From the NCBI GenBank assembly GCA_049115575.1, contig JAGDZU010000002.1, forward strand, positions 558,001-622,000: a stretch of DNA of 64,000 nt. Reading direction: 5' to 3'. This DNA comes from JAHEKB01 sp049115575 (GTDB taxonomy: Bacteria; Bacteroidota; Bacteroidia; NS11-12g; UBA9320). Position numbers and translations under genes: made by a program. This document shows positions 45,724 to 55,233 of this stretch, piece by piece. The notes beneath the pieces were generated by a model that ran no database searches, was not told where the DNA came from, and saw nothing but the letters and a program-made list of their open reading frames with translations. The stretch's first letter is position 1; each line of letters begins with the position of its first letter.

Positions 45724-46365
45724 CTACAGCTTGAAACGCAGGTATTTGATTTTCTTTCCTTCTGAGAGCCACATCTTTTCATAAAAAGTCTGAATATTCT
45801 GTAATTCCTCAGGTATCTCAGGCCAGTTATAAATGTCATCGCTATCTGCGAGCACTTCCAAATTTTGATCTTGAACTACTTCTTTGGTGAAATCATAGAA
45901 TCGAGTACTATCGGTTTTTAAATTCATGATTACTCCTTTCTTAGAAATGTTTCTGTACCTCTGAAGAAACATAGGGTTAGTTAATCTCTTCCTCTCTTTA
46001 GCGTGTTGTGGGTCTGGAAAAGTAATCCAAAATTCATCTATCTCTCCTCGATCAAAGAACTCTTCTATATTGCCTATCATGATTCTATGAAATGCAACAT
46101 TTTTGAGATTGTTGGTCAAGGCATAATTGGCACCTTTCCAAATTCGATTTCCCTTTACATCAATCCCAATGAAATTTCTATCTGGAAATCTTTCGGCTAG
46201 ACCAACGGTATATTCTCCTTTGCCGCATGCTAGTTCCACCGTAATAGGATTGCTGTTTTTGAAGTAGTCCGTAGCCCACTTGCCTTTCATCTCTTTGGCG
46301 TATTCAAAGCAGTTCTCAAAGGCGGTTACCTCTGCAAATTTTTCCAGTTTTCCCTTCTTACTCAT
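45724..46365 (-). CDS. trmB: tRNA (guanine-N7-)-methyltransferase
   Basis: A 213-residue SAM-dependent methyltransferase. VELACGKGEYTVGLAERFPDRNFIGIDVKGNRI is the SAM-binding region (motif E-L-A-C-G-K-G), and ITFPDPQHAKERKRLTNP the TrmB catalytic motif (P-D-P-W/Q-x-K-x-R-H/K). It makes m7G46 in tRNA. A TACTTTTG box (46374-46381) ends 8 bp before the ATG. Confidence 0.93.
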   Translation of the reverse strand: MSKKGKLEKFAEVTAFENCFEYAKEMKGKWATDYFKNSNPITVELACGKGEYTVGLAERFPDRNFIGIDVKGNRIWKGANYALTNNLKNVAFHRIMIGNIEEFFDRGEIDEFWITFPDPQHAKERKRLTNPMFLQRYRNISKKGVIMNLKTDSTRFYDFTKEVVQDQNLEVLADSDDIYNWPEIPEELQNIQTFYEKMWLSEGKKIKYLRFKL

Positions 46366-46373
46366 GCGGTGGG

Positions 46374-46381
46374 CAAAAGTA
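46374..46381 (-). promoter_or_regulatory. -7 box (TACTTTTG) of trmB
   Basis: An exact TAnnTTTG match immediately upstream of the trmB start on the minus strand. Confidence 0.5.
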
Positions 46382-46389
46382 TATTAAGA

Positions 46390-47385
46390 TTAAAAAATAA
46401 TTCTCTTGATTTTTCCTGTGTCTGTCCGTTCAATCTGATCTACATAAACAATGGATTTAGGATGCTGGTAGTTGGGTAACTCTCTATACAAGATTTCCAA
46501 GATAAATGGCTCATCTTTAATAGGTGCCCCTTCAAGCACCAATACAGCTTCTTCTCCCCATGTGTCATTTACTTTCTTGCCCAAATAAAAAGCTCTTTCA
46601 ATCCCACATCTAAGGAGAGTTTTTTGAATCAGAGGTTCAATTATTTCAGGATGAATTTTAATTCCAGCGCTGTTTATTACGTGATCTGCTCTTCCTATAA
46701 GTTTGAATTGGTTCTCCTGAATTTCAATCATGTCCGAAGTTTGAACTTCAAGGTCCAATTCTTTAATGGAAAGATGCAAGCAGTCTTTGACCTTAGAAAG
46801 TTGAACACCAGCAACAGCTTGTAACCATTCATCTCCAACCTCTCTATAGGCAATATGTGAGGCAGTCTCTGTCATGCCGTATGTTTCTATAATTCGCGTA
46901 TTGCCAAGAGCTTCTTTGTTTCTTTCTATTTCCTTTAATAAGGATTCACTCAGTTTAGCCCCACCTATCAGAACTAACTTGAATCTAGAAAGTTTCTCTA
47001 AATTTTTAAGTGAATGTTCAAGTTGGTAAGGCGTTAAAGAAATGAGGCTATACTTATGATTGTTCTCCAACTCCTTTAGTGGCGATTTGCTGGGATTTAC
47101 AAAATGTACATCCCAATTATGGACCAAGCTCCTAATCAACTGCATGAAACCTCCCGTTCTTTCAATAGGTAAACAGCAATAGAGGTGTTCATTGCCTAAA
47201 CTAAAGGTATTTTTTGTGGTGTTAGCACTCCAAGTTAATAATGCTCTGCTCAGAGAAATGGACTTAGGACTTGCTGTTGTTCCAGATGATTTAAGCCTTA
47301 ATCCGGAAGAATTGTCCTGCCATTCAGATACAATCTCATCTATCCGTTTTCGGTTCTTGAAATCTTCTGAATAGCTAATCTTCAT
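46390..47385 (-). CDS. menE: O-succinylbenzoate-CoA ligase (short form)
   Basis: A 331-residue ANL-superfamily enzyme: RLKSSGTTASPKSISLSR is the phosphate-binding loop, IIETYGMTETASHIAYR the adenylate motif, KLIGRADHVINSAGIKIHPE the hinge and C-terminal domain, and RTDTGKIKRIIF holds the catalytic Lys. The protein is about 100 residues shorter than the usual MenE, as is common in Bacteroidetes. It activates o-succinylbenzoate in menaquinone synthesis. It overlaps the upstream gene by one base (TAATG). Confidence 0.8.
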   Translation of the reverse strand: MKISYSEDFKNRKRIDEIVSEWQDNSSGLRLKSSGTTASPKSISLSRALLTWSANTTKNTFSLGNEHLYCCLPIERTGGFMQLIRSLVHNWDVHFVNPSKSPLKELENNHKYSLISLTPYQLEHSLKNLEKLSRFKLVLIGGAKLSESLLKEIERNKEALGNTRIIETYGMTETASHIAYREVGDEWLQAVAGVQLSKVKDCLHLSIKELDLEVQTSDMIEIQENQFKLIGRADHVINSAGIKIHPEIIEPLIQKTLLRCGIERAFYLGKKVNDTWGEEAVLVLEGAPIKDEPFILEILYRELPNYQHPKSIVYVDQIERTDTGKIKRIIF

Positions 47386-48650
47386 TAAACATGTTTCTTA
47401 ATAGCAGAGAGTAAAAGATCTATATCTTCTTTGCTGTTATAAAGATGTGTTGAAATTCTAATACAGTTTATACCTGATTCGGGAACCATTCTAATCCTGA
47501 ATGAATCGTGATTTAAAACTTTTGTCAGCTCTTTATAATCCTTGTTCTTGGGCTTAAAGCTGATTATACCAGCAGTTTCTTTTGAGTTTGAGCTAACCAG
47601 TAATTCAATTTCCGGTATTTCTAAAAGACCTTCGCATAAATATTTCCCAATCTTCCTAATGTGATTGGCTACTTTTTTCATGCCAAGTGCTCTCATGAAT
47701 TCTATAGAAGCCAAGCTGCCAGCATGTATGGCATCACTTTGTGTACCATAAGCATAACGCGCGGCTGAATCTGTTCTAATTCCACTATATTGTACTTGAG
47801 CATTCTCCAAGCTCCAATTTTGGTCTGAATATGCTCCGGCATAATGTGTTTCAACCATTGGCAATAAGGCTTTTCGCACGAAAAGAAAACCACTTCCTTT
47901 TGGCCCTAGCATCCATTTGTGAAAACAGCTAGAATAGAAATCACAACCTATATCGTGCATATCGAGCTCTAGCATACCTGCTCCGTGAGCCCCATCAATG
48001 CAAGAATATGCCCCTATAGATGAAGCTAACTTACAAATTTGCTTTACCGGAAGAACATGACCTATGGTGCAAGGTATGTGAGGCAAAGCAATAACTTTGG
48101 TGTTTGCAGTAACCGCATTGGCCAAATTGACTAAGGTTTCGGTGCCATTTGCGCCGAGCTCAATGAGCTTGATTTTGAGCTTATCTTTTTCTGCTCTATT
48201 TAGCCAAGGAATAATATTACCAGCATGTTCATGTGTACAAAGGATGATTTCATCATCTTTTTTTAAAGGAACAGCCCAAGCAGCAATATTGATGCCTTCG
48301 GTTACATTATGAGTGAGGGCAATTTCTTCAATATCACAGCTAACCAAATCAGATAAGGCAGCTATCAAAGCTTTCTTGTGTTGACCATAAATTCCTTTGC
48401 TGTTTACTACATCTATGGCACTCTTGTATTTTTCTATTACATATTTAGGTGAAATACCCAATGTTCCTGTGTTAAAATAGTGGTAGTCCTTAGGTATATT
48501 GAATTGACCCTTTAAATCATTCCAACCCGGTTGCGGAACAGAATCATTCGCTAAACTCAAGGAAGGCATCAAACCTAAGCCCAAGCCCGCTAGTATGCCC
48601 TTTTTGAGAAATTCTCTGCGTTGACTCAATGTGCTGATTATTTCCACCAA
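47385..48650 (-). CDS. Class V aminotransferase-fold protein with twin-arginine signal
   Basis: A 421-residue PLP-dependent protein of the isopenicillin N epimerase/cysteine desulfurase fold. DGAHGAGMLELDMHDIGCDFYSSCFHKWMLGPKGSGF contains the PLP-binding Lys within FHKWM. The N-terminus RREFLKKGILAGLGLGL is a Tat export signal, so folded, cofactor-loaded protein would be exported to the periplasm. The start codon is uncertain (TTG at 48650 or GTG at 48647 lie within a TAACTTTG box; a later TTG is possible). The following menE overlaps it by one base. Confidence 0.82.
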   Translation of the reverse strand: MVEIISTLSQRREFLKKGILAGLGLGLMPSLSLANDSVPQPGWNDLKGQFNIPKDYHYFNTGTLGISPKYVIEKYKSAIDVVNSKGIYGQHKKALIAALSDLVSCDIEEIALTHNVTEGINIAAWAVPLKKDDEIILCTHEHAGNIIPWLNRAEKDKLKIKLIELGANGTETLVNLANAVTANTKVIALPHIPCTIGHVLPVKQICKLASSIGAYSCIDGAHGAGMLELDMHDIGCDFYSSCFHKWMLGPKGSGFLFVRKALLPMVETHYAGAYSDQNWSLENAQVQYSGIRTDSAARYAYGTQSDAIHAGSLASIEFMRALGMKKVANHIRKIGKYLCEGLLEIPEIELLVSSNSKETAGIISFKPKNKDYKELTKVLNHDSFRIRMVPESGINCIRISTHLYNSKEDIDLLLSAIKKHV

Positions 48651-48755
48651 AGTTAAAAAACTTTCTACCGGTTGTGTAATAGCATCCTCATTTCCTAGTT
48701 AGTATATTTAGTTGAAGTCGTTTATTAGTAAATTCGCGACTTGTTTTTAAAGCAT

Positions 48756-50687
48756 ATGAAGAAAGTTTTAATACTATTATTAAGTTTATTTACAGTCTTA
48801 GGAGCCTTAGCTCAAGACAAGACGTTCCCCATATTTACTTATGGCGATCAAACGGTCTATAGTGATGAGTTCATGCGCGTGTTCAATAAGAACAAAAGAG
48901 ATGAGAGCAAACCTACACAAGAAGACATAGAAGAATATTTGGATCTTTATATAAAGTTTAAGCTTAAAGTATCAGAGGCCTATTCCAGACAAATGGATAC
49001 AGTTCCAGCCTTTATCAAGGAATTGGCAGGCTATAGAAAGCAATTAGCTCAGCCTTATATGACGGACAAAGAGGTAAATGCTCAATTGGTTCAAGAAGCC
49101 TATGAGCGTTCAACTATGGAGGTTAATGCTGGCCATCTGCTCATTTTATGTGCTCTGGATGCAAGCCCAGAAGACACATTGGATGCTTACAATAGAGTAA
49201 TGGGCCTTAGAAACAGGATAGTTAAAGGGGGTCAAGAGTTTAGAGATTTAGCATTTCAGTTGTCCGAAGACCCATCTGCTAAAAACAACAAAGGTGATTT
49301 GGGATACTTCACAGCATTTCAAATGATCTATCCTTTTGAAAATGCTGCATTCAACACCCCAATAGGTGAAGTGAGCATGCCTATAAGAACCAGGTTTGGA
49401 TACCATTTGGTTAAAGTGTACGACCGAAGAGCTTCTGAAGGGGAGATTGAAGTGAACCACATTATGATTAAGTATTATAATGAGAATGATGTAGATAGTG
49501 CAAAAAGGAGAATAGATGCAGTCTATAGTAAATTACTGGGCGGAGAGGATTGGGCTTCCATGGTAGAAGAATTCTCCGAGGATTTTAGTACTGCCAATAA
49601 AGAAGGTGCTTTAAATTGGTTTAGTAGGACTTCTCCAAATGTTCCACCGGAATTCAAAGAAGCTGCATACGGTCTTAAGAACGTTGGAGATATTTCAGAG
49701 CCTGTAAAATCTAAGTATGGATGGCATATTATCAGGAAGAAAGATACCAGACCAGTCTTGAGTTTTGATGAGATGAAACTCAGTTTGGAACGCAAAGTAG
49801 AAAGAGATTCTAGAAGTGAATTAAATAGAGCTGTAGTTTTAGAAAGAGTTAAGAAGGAAAACAACTTCAAAAATCATATAGCCGATAATTCATACTTAAT
49901 GGCTGGATTTGATTCCTCATTGCTGGTAGGGAAATGGGTCAAACCAGAAGTTAGTTCCGATAGAGATTTGTTCAGCATAGGAAATAGAGTTTATAAATAC
50001 TCTGAGTTTGCGGATTATGTTCTAGCAAAGCAGGTAAGTACCAATAAATCTTTGGAATTCACTGTCAATAAAATGTATCAAGATTTTATTGATGATGAGA
50101 ACTTGAAATACGAAGAAGCTCACCTTGAAGATAAGTATGAAGACTTCAAGCATATTATGCAAGAGTATAAAGACGGAATTCTACTTTTTGAACTAACAGA
50201 CAAAGAAGTCTGGTCTAAAGCTATTGATGATACTATTGGATTGAACGAGTTTTATCAGGAGAACGCAAACAACTATACATGGGATGAGCGTGCAGATCTT
50301 GTTTTCTTGAGTTTTAAGGATGAGAAAACAGCGAAAAAAGGATTAAAACTATTAAAGAAAATGAGTGTCTCTGAGGCTAAAGCCATATTAAATGAAACGG
50401 ATGCTTTGGCCATGTCTACAGATAGCAGATTAGTAGAAAAGAAAGATTTTAATCTTGAGGGTGTTGAATGGGCAGAAGGAACGTATAAAGTGACCGACGA
50501 GAATAACCGTATTAAGTATGTACAGCTTGTTCGCATACTGCCAGAGGAGATTAAACCATTAAAGAAGAATTTAGGTCAAGTCACTTCTGATTATCAGCAG
50601 GAACTTGAATCCAGGTGGCTTGAAGAACTGAGACTTAAGTTTCCCATAGAAGTCTCTGCTGAAAATGTTAAAAAGCTTTATCAATAA
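48756..50687 (+). CDS. Periplasmic peptidyl-prolyl isomerase with two parvulin domains
   Basis: The ATG at 48756 starts a signal peptide (KKVLILLLSLFTVLGALAQ). After an N-terminal chaperone-like region (about 20-115), there are two parvulin (PpiC-type) domains, about 120-230 (AGHLLILCALD to FGYHLVKVYDRR) and 235-345 (VNHIMIKYYNENDVD to YGWHIIRKKDTRP), then a long C-terminal region of unknown fold. It probably assists folding of outer-membrane proteins. It overlaps the next gene by 23 bp. Confidence 0.88.
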   Translation: MKKVLILLLSLFTVLGALAQDKTFPIFTYGDQTVYSDEFMRVFNKNKRDESKPTQEDIEEYLDLYIKFKLKVSEAYSRQMDTVPAFIKELAGYRKQLAQPYMTDKEVNAQLVQEAYERSTMEVNAGHLLILCALDASPEDTLDAYNRVMGLRNRIVKGGQEFRDLAFQLSEDPSAKNNKGDLGYFTAFQMIYPFENAAFNTPIGEVSMPIRTRFGYHLVKVYDRRASEGEIEVNHIMIKYYNENDVDSAKRRIDAVYSKLLGGEDWASMVEEFSEDFSTANKEGALNWFSRTSPNVPPEFKEAAYGLKNVGDISEPVKSKYGWHIIRKKDTRPVLSFDEMKLSLERKVERDSRSELNRAVVLERVKKENNFKNHIADNSYLMAGFDSSLLVGKWVKPEVSSDRDLFSIGNRVYKYSEFADYVLAKQVSTNKSLEFTVNKMYQDFIDDENLKYEEAHLEDKYEDFKHIMQEYKDGILLFELTDKEVWSKAIDDTIGLNEFYQENANNYTWDERADLVFLSFKDEKTAKKGLKLLKKMSVSEAKAILNETDALAMSTDSRLVEKKDFNLEGVEWAEGTYKVTDENNRIKYVQLVRILPEEIKPLKKNLGQVTSDYQQELESRWLEELRLKFPIEVSAENVKKLYQ

Positions 50688-51519
50688 GTCCACATTAGCA
50701 GGCATTATATGTCTTTTAGTGATAGCGAACTCTTGCAAGGAAGAGTCCAGTGACCGCGTTTTGGCAGAAGCATATGGCCAAAAGCTATATCTGAGTGAAA
50801 TTGATGAACTTACCAACGATGACTTGAGCTATGAAGACAGTGTGTTCTTACTCCGAGAGTTTATTAATAGCTGGATTAGAGAACAAGTGGTCCTGCATGA
50901 ATCATCATCTGTACTCAAAGCGGATGAAATGGATAAAAGCAAACAATTAGAGGCCTACAGAAATGATCTCTTGGTATATGAAACATTAAACAAGCTAGCC
51001 ATTCAACGAATGGATTCAAGTTTTAGTGAAGAGGAGTTTTTAGAATACTATGAGGCCAATCAGAAAGAATTTGAACTAGGTGAGAATATCATCAAATTGG
51101 TATTTTTCAAATTACCTCAACAACTAGAAGATATAGATCAATTATGGGGTGATTTCAAATCTTCTGAATGCGATTTACTGGAATTTAAAGAACTCTGTAT
51201 TGAACATGGTGGAAACTACTCTATTGACTCTGCTTCATGGGTGTTTTTCGATGATATACTTAAAGAAATACCAATCAATACCTACAACCAAGAACATTAC
51301 TTGAACAACAATAAAACCATCAAAATAAAAGAAGGACAAGCAGTCTATTTTGTGAAAATATTGGATTTTAGAATTAAGAGTGGAATATCTCCTTTTGAAA
51401 TGGAGAAAGAAAGAATCAGAAAGATACTGTTTGTTCAAAGACAACAGACATATTTGAAGTCTGTTGAAACAGAATTGGTAGATAAAGCGTATAACAATAA
51501 CAAAATAGTCATTCATTGA
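50665..51519 (+). CDS. SurA-like lipoprotein without a complete isomerase domain
   Basis: A 284-residue lipoprotein (LLVIANSC, Cys near residue 24) resembling the SurA/PpiC N-terminal chaperone region: YGQKLYLSEIDEL, then DSVFLLREFINSWIREQVVLHE. A weak parvulin-like stretch (about 130-250) lacks the conserved G-G-x-L-G-x-F motif seen in its two neighbours, so it may act as a chaperone only. It overlaps both neighbours, by 23 bp and 4 bp, in a folding-factor operon. Confidence 0.78.
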   Translation: MLKSFINKSTLAGIICLLVIANSCKEESSDRVLAEAYGQKLYLSEIDELTNDDLSYEDSVFLLREFINSWIREQVVLHESSSVLKADEMDKSKQLEAYRNDLLVYETLNKLAIQRMDSSFSEEEFLEYYEANQKEFELGENIIKLVFFKLPQQLEDIDQLWGDFKSSECDLLEFKELCIEHGGNYSIDSASWVFFDDILKEIPINTYNQEHYLNNNKTIKIKEGQAVYFVKILDFRIKSGISPFEMEKERIRKILFVQRQQTYLKSVETELVDKAYNNNKIVIH

Positions 51520-52859
51520 GAGTAACACTTATCATCATAGGCCTATTGGCCAACATTATAAGCTTTGCGCAGGCGGGTAAAGTTTTAGAGGAGATTGTAG
51601 CTGTGGTTGGAGAAAATGTCATTCTCAAATCAGACCTTGAAACAGAATATTTGCAAGCAAAGCAGCAGATGAACTTCTATGAGGGAGATCTCAAATGTCA
51701 AGTTCTCAATCAGTTGATCATACAGAAAATGTACTTGCATAAAGGAGAAGTTGATTCTGTTGTCGTGTCAGATGAGAGAGTGGAATCTGAAGTGAGCAGA
51801 AGAGTGCAATATTATGCTTCACAGATTGGTGGAGAGAGACAATTAGAGCGCTATTTAGGCAAAACCATAGAAGAATATAAAGAATTAATGCGACCAAAGG
51901 TGAGAGAGCAGATGACCATCCAAGATGTACAACAAAGGATGATTTCTGAAGTTAAAGTTTCACCTACACAGGTTCAAGCCTATTTCTCCAAGATTCCTCA
52001 AGACAGTCTACCTACTTTTGAAAAGGAAGTTGAGTTAGGGCAAATAAGCATGGGTCCTAAACCGAGTCAGATTGCTAAAGACTACGCCCTTGAAACACTA
52101 AAGGAGATTAGGGCCGATATAATGGCAGGGAAATACACTTTTGAATATGCGGCCAGATATAAAAGTGATGATAAAGGAACAGCTGTAAATGGAGGAGAAC
52201 TTGGATACTTTACCCGAGGACAAATGGTGGGCGCATTTGAAAGAGTTGCATTTAAACTTAGCAAAGACAGTATCTCAGAAATAGTAGAAACTGAATTTGG
52301 TTATCATATTATTCAAGTGATAGACAGAAAAGGAGAGAAAGTCAATGCACGTCATGTATTGATTAAGCCCTTGATATTGCCTTCAGATTTAGAAAAAGTG
52401 GAGAAAGAGATGAAGCAGTTGATTATTCAACTAAAGACGGATAGCACTACTATGTGCAAAGCTGCATCGAACTACAGCATAGATCCTTATACCAAAGACA
52501 ACTGTGGTTTTTATGTAGATCCAAATACAGGATCACAAAATGTGCCCATAAGCAGTTTAGACCCGGAGGTAACTGGCATTATGAATAGCATGGAAGTTGG
52601 AGAGTATACATCCCCAAGGAAATTCCAGAATTATGATGGAACAGATGCCTACCGCTTCTTTTATTTGAAGTCAAGTTCACCAGAACATAAAGCGAATTTG
52701 CGAGATGATTATCAAAAAATTCAGAAACTGGCGCTTGCTGAGGCTCAAGATGAATACGTATCTGATTGGGTGCAAGACTATAAGTCTGGTGTTTACGTTT
52801 GGATAGATGAGAAGTATCGAAACTGTAGTGAATTAGAAGGATGGGAAGGTCTAAATTAA
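51516..52859 (+). CDS. surA: SurA-type peptidyl-prolyl isomerase
   Basis: A 447-residue periplasmic chaperone, starting at a TTG inside the preceding gene's stop (TTGA). The signal peptide (TLIIIGLLANIISFAQA) leads to the SurA N domain (VLEEIVAVVGENVILKSDLE), and a parvulin domain contains GGELGYFTRGQMVGAFERVAF and FGYHIIQVIDRKG; a second, poorer copy lies near 290-390. SurA helps outer-membrane proteins to fold. It is the third gene of a four-gene operon ending in moxR. Confidence 0.88.
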   Translation: MRVTLIIIGLLANIISFAQAGKVLEEIVAVVGENVILKSDLETEYLQAKQQMNFYEGDLKCQVLNQLIIQKMYLHKGEVDSVVVSDERVESEVSRRVQYYASQIGGERQLERYLGKTIEEYKELMRPKVREQMTIQDVQQRMISEVKVSPTQVQAYFSKIPQDSLPTFEKEVELGQISMGPKPSQIAKDYALETLKEIRADIMAGKYTFEYAARYKSDDKGTAVNGGELGYFTRGQMVGAFERVAFKLSKDSISEIVETEFGYHIIQVIDRKGEKVNARHVLIKPLILPSDLEKVEKEMKQLIIQLKTDSTTMCKAASNYSIDPYTKDNCGFYVDPNTGSQNVPISSLDPEVTGIMNSMEVGEYTSPRKFQNYDGTDAYRFFYLKSSSPEHKANLRDDYQKIQKLALAEAQDEYVSDWVQDYKSGVYVWIDEKYRNCSELEGWEGLN

Positions 52860-52860
52860 G

Positions 52861-53826
52861 ATGGTAGATTTTAGCAATGACAAAGTAGCAGCGGATGCCC
52901 TTCACCAGAAAGTGAAGGATTTGAAAGCGGAAATAGCCAAAGTGATTATTGGTCAAGACGACGTAATCAATGGCGTGATTACAAGCATCATTTCAAATGG
53001 TCATGCTTTATTAGTAGGTGTCCCTGGTCTGGCTAAAACACTCTTGATTAAGACCATTTCTGAAGCTCTGGAAATGAGTTTCAATAGGATACAATTTACT
53101 CCTGACTTAATGCCGTCTGATATTACGGGGTCTGAAGTTCTGGATGAACACAGAAATTTCAAATTCAATAAGGGACCTCTTTTTGCCAATATTGTTCTTG
53201 CAGATGAGATAAACAGAACACCACCTAAAACCCAAGCCGCATTGCTAGAGGCCATGCAGGAAAAGAGTGTGACTGTTGGCGGCGAATCCTATGAGTTGCC
53301 CAAACCATTTTTTGTGCTTGCAACTCAAAATCCTATAGAACAGGAAGGAACTTATCCTTTGCCAGAAGCCCAATTGGATAGATTCATGTTTAATATGTTG
53401 TTGGACTACCCTAGCTATGAAGAAGAAATCAGTATAGTTAAGGCCACCACAGGTGGAACTGTAGCAAAAGTGAACTCCATATTGAATGCTGAAGAAATTC
53501 TCGGTTTTCAGGATTTGGTGAGGAAAGTTCCGGTACCAGATAATGTGTATGAGTACGCAGTAAGTTTAGTTGCTAAAACCAGAGTTGGTCGCGAGAATGC
53601 AACGGATAGAATTAATCAATATATAGAATACGGAGCGGGTCCAAGAGCTTCACAATATCTTATCATTGGAGCCAAGGCGAATGCCTTAATTCAAGGTAAG
53701 TATTCTCCAGATATAGAGGATGTACAGGCCGTTGCTAAAGCAGTGCTTCGTCATCGCATCGTAAGAAATTACAAAGCAGAAGCTGAGCGTATAACAGCCG
53801 ACGATTTGATTACAGAACTTTTTTAA
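52861..53826 (+). CDS. MoxR-type AAA+ ATPase
   Basis: A 321-residue MoxR family ATPase: Walker A GVPGLAKTLL, Walker B NIVLADEINRTPPKTQAALLEAMQE, and sensor motifs ATQNPIEQEGTYPLPEAQLDRF are all present. MoxR proteins act as chaperones maturing metal enzymes or surface complexes, usually with DUF58 and VWA partners, which are absent here. It begins 1 bp after the surA stop. Confidence 0.92.
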   Translation: MVDFSNDKVAADALHQKVKDLKAEIAKVIIGQDDVINGVITSIISNGHALLVGVPGLAKTLLIKTISEALEMSFNRIQFTPDLMPSDITGSEVLDEHRNFKFNKGPLFANIVLADEINRTPPKTQAALLEAMQEKSVTVGGESYELPKPFFVLATQNPIEQEGTYPLPEAQLDRFMFNMLLDYPSYEEEISIVKATTGGTVAKVNSILNAEEILGFQDLVRKVPVPDNVYEYAVSLVAKTRVGRENATDRINQYIEYGAGPRASQYLIIGAKANALIQGKYSPDIEDVQAVAKAVLRHRIVRNYKAEAERITADDLITELF

Positions 53827-53856
53827 TTAGGCCAACTTTTCATAAAAGTCAATGTG

Positions 53857-53864
53857 TACTTTTG
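53857..53864 (+). promoter_or_regulatory. -7 box (TACTTTTG), likely leaderless GTG start
   Basis: TACTTTTG ends 4 bp before the GTG (53869) of the exonuclease/GIY-YIG gene, so the mRNA would begin at or beside the start codon. AACTTTTC about 16 bp upstream is a possible -33 element. Confidence 0.55.
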
Positions 53865-53868
53865 AAAA

Positions 53869-55233
53869 GTGTCCGATCTAGTTTATGCCATAGTTGACAT
53901 TGAAACCACAGGGGGTTCAAGTGGAAATCGCATGACCGAGATTGCCATTTGTAAAACAGACGGTAAAGAGATTCTCAGTTATTATGAGACCTTAATTAAT
54001 CCAGAAGTTTTTATTCCACATTCTATTAGTTTGTTAACAGGGATTACCAATGATATGGTGTCTACAGCTCCTTCTTTCAAAGAGGTCGCTAACCAAATTG
54101 ATGAGGAACTGAGAGATTGTGTTTTTGTGGCTCATAATGTGAGTTTTGATTACCCGATTGTTAAAAATCACTTTGCGGATTTAGACCAAAACTTTAACAG
54201 AAAGAAACTTTGTACGGTTCGTTTGTCCAGAGGCATAATCAAAGGTCAAGCATCATATTCTTTAGGTAAGCTCTGTCAAAACTTGGGGATTTCAAATAAG
54301 AATAGGCATCGCGCAATGGGGGATGCACAAGCAACTGCAGAACTCTTCCATTTGCTTTACTCCAAAGATGAACATGATTTCATTAGCTATTCCTTAAATC
54401 AACTCAATAAAGAAGCTACTATTCCTCCAAATCTGGTCAAGGAGGAATACGATCAACTTCCAGAAACTACTGGAGTATATTATCTAATGGGTAAAAAAAT
54501 GGAGATACTCTATGTGGGCAAGGCTAAGAATATTAAGCAAAGAATTACCACCCATTTTAACGAAAAGACCAGAAAGAAATCGGAATTACTGAGAAGGATT
54601 CACCATATATCTTATGAAGAAACAGGAAATGAACTGGTAGCTTTTCTTCTTGAAAGCTTCGAGATTAAAAAGCACTATCCTTACTACAATAGAGCACAGA
54701 AATCCAAACACAGTGCTTACTACGTTTCCTATTACATGGGGCAAGATGGCATATTCAGAATAGACATTTTCAATAAGAAGTATGGTGGAACAGCAATAGA
54801 TAGTTTTACATCTGTTACTATGGCCAGAGACTTTCTATATGAATTAGTTCAGGAAAGAGGGATTTGTCCCAAATATGCTACTTTGGAGAGGACTAAAGAG
54901 CCTTGCTTTAAAGGGGGCGATTGCGATATATGTAATGCTAAAATCAGTTCAGAGGAGTACAATGAGAGGGTTGCTGGTTTAATAAAGAACGATGTTAAAA
55001 ACACCATGCTCATTATGGGTAGAGGCAGATCTTCTGAAGAGCAAGCTGCGGTGTTGGTACAAGAAGGAGAATACAAAGGATTCACCTATATCAACTCAGA
55101 ATTGACCAGCAATGTTCATCAAATAGTAGAAGGCATAGTGCCATATCCTCACAACTCAGATACCCAGCGGATAATTCGTCAATTCTTGAGCGGATCTATG
55201 GCCAAGAGGTATGAAATCTTGGAATTGGTCTAG
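53869..55233 (+). CDS. DEDDh exonuclease fused to GIY-YIG (UvrC/Cho-like) endonuclease domain
   Basis: Residues 1-165 are a DnaQ-like 3'-5' exonuclease with the DEDDh residues in AIVDIETTGG, VAHNVSFDYP and HRAMGDAQATAELF. Residues about 195-285 are a GIY-YIG nuclease of the UvrC/Cho kind (LPETTGVYYLMG, EILYVGKAKNIKQRI, ELVAFLLESFEIKKHYPYYN). About 170 residues follow, with a Cys-rich stretch (CFKGGDCDICNAK) that may bind metal. Such fusions are annotated as exonuclease/UvrC-like repair proteins. It converges with and overlaps the next gene by 4 bp. Confidence 0.9.
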   Translation: MSDLVYAIVDIETTGGSSGNRMTEIAICKTDGKEILSYYETLINPEVFIPHSISLLTGITNDMVSTAPSFKEVANQIDEELRDCVFVAHNVSFDYPIVKNHFADLDQNFNRKKLCTVRLSRGIIKGQASYSLGKLCQNLGISNKNRHRAMGDAQATAELFHLLYSKDEHDFISYSLNQLNKEATIPPNLVKEEYDQLPETTGVYYLMGKKMEILYVGKAKNIKQRITTHFNEKTRKKSELLRRIHHISYEETGNELVAFLLESFEIKKHYPYYNRAQKSKHSAYYVSYYMGQDGIFRIDIFNKKYGGTAIDSFTSVTMARDFLYELVQERGICPKYATLERTKEPCFKGGDCDICNAKISSEEYNERVAGLIKNDVKNTMLIMGRGRSSEEQAAVLVQEGEYKGFTYINSELTSNVHQIVEGIVPYPHNSDTQRIIRQFLSGSMAKRYEILELV

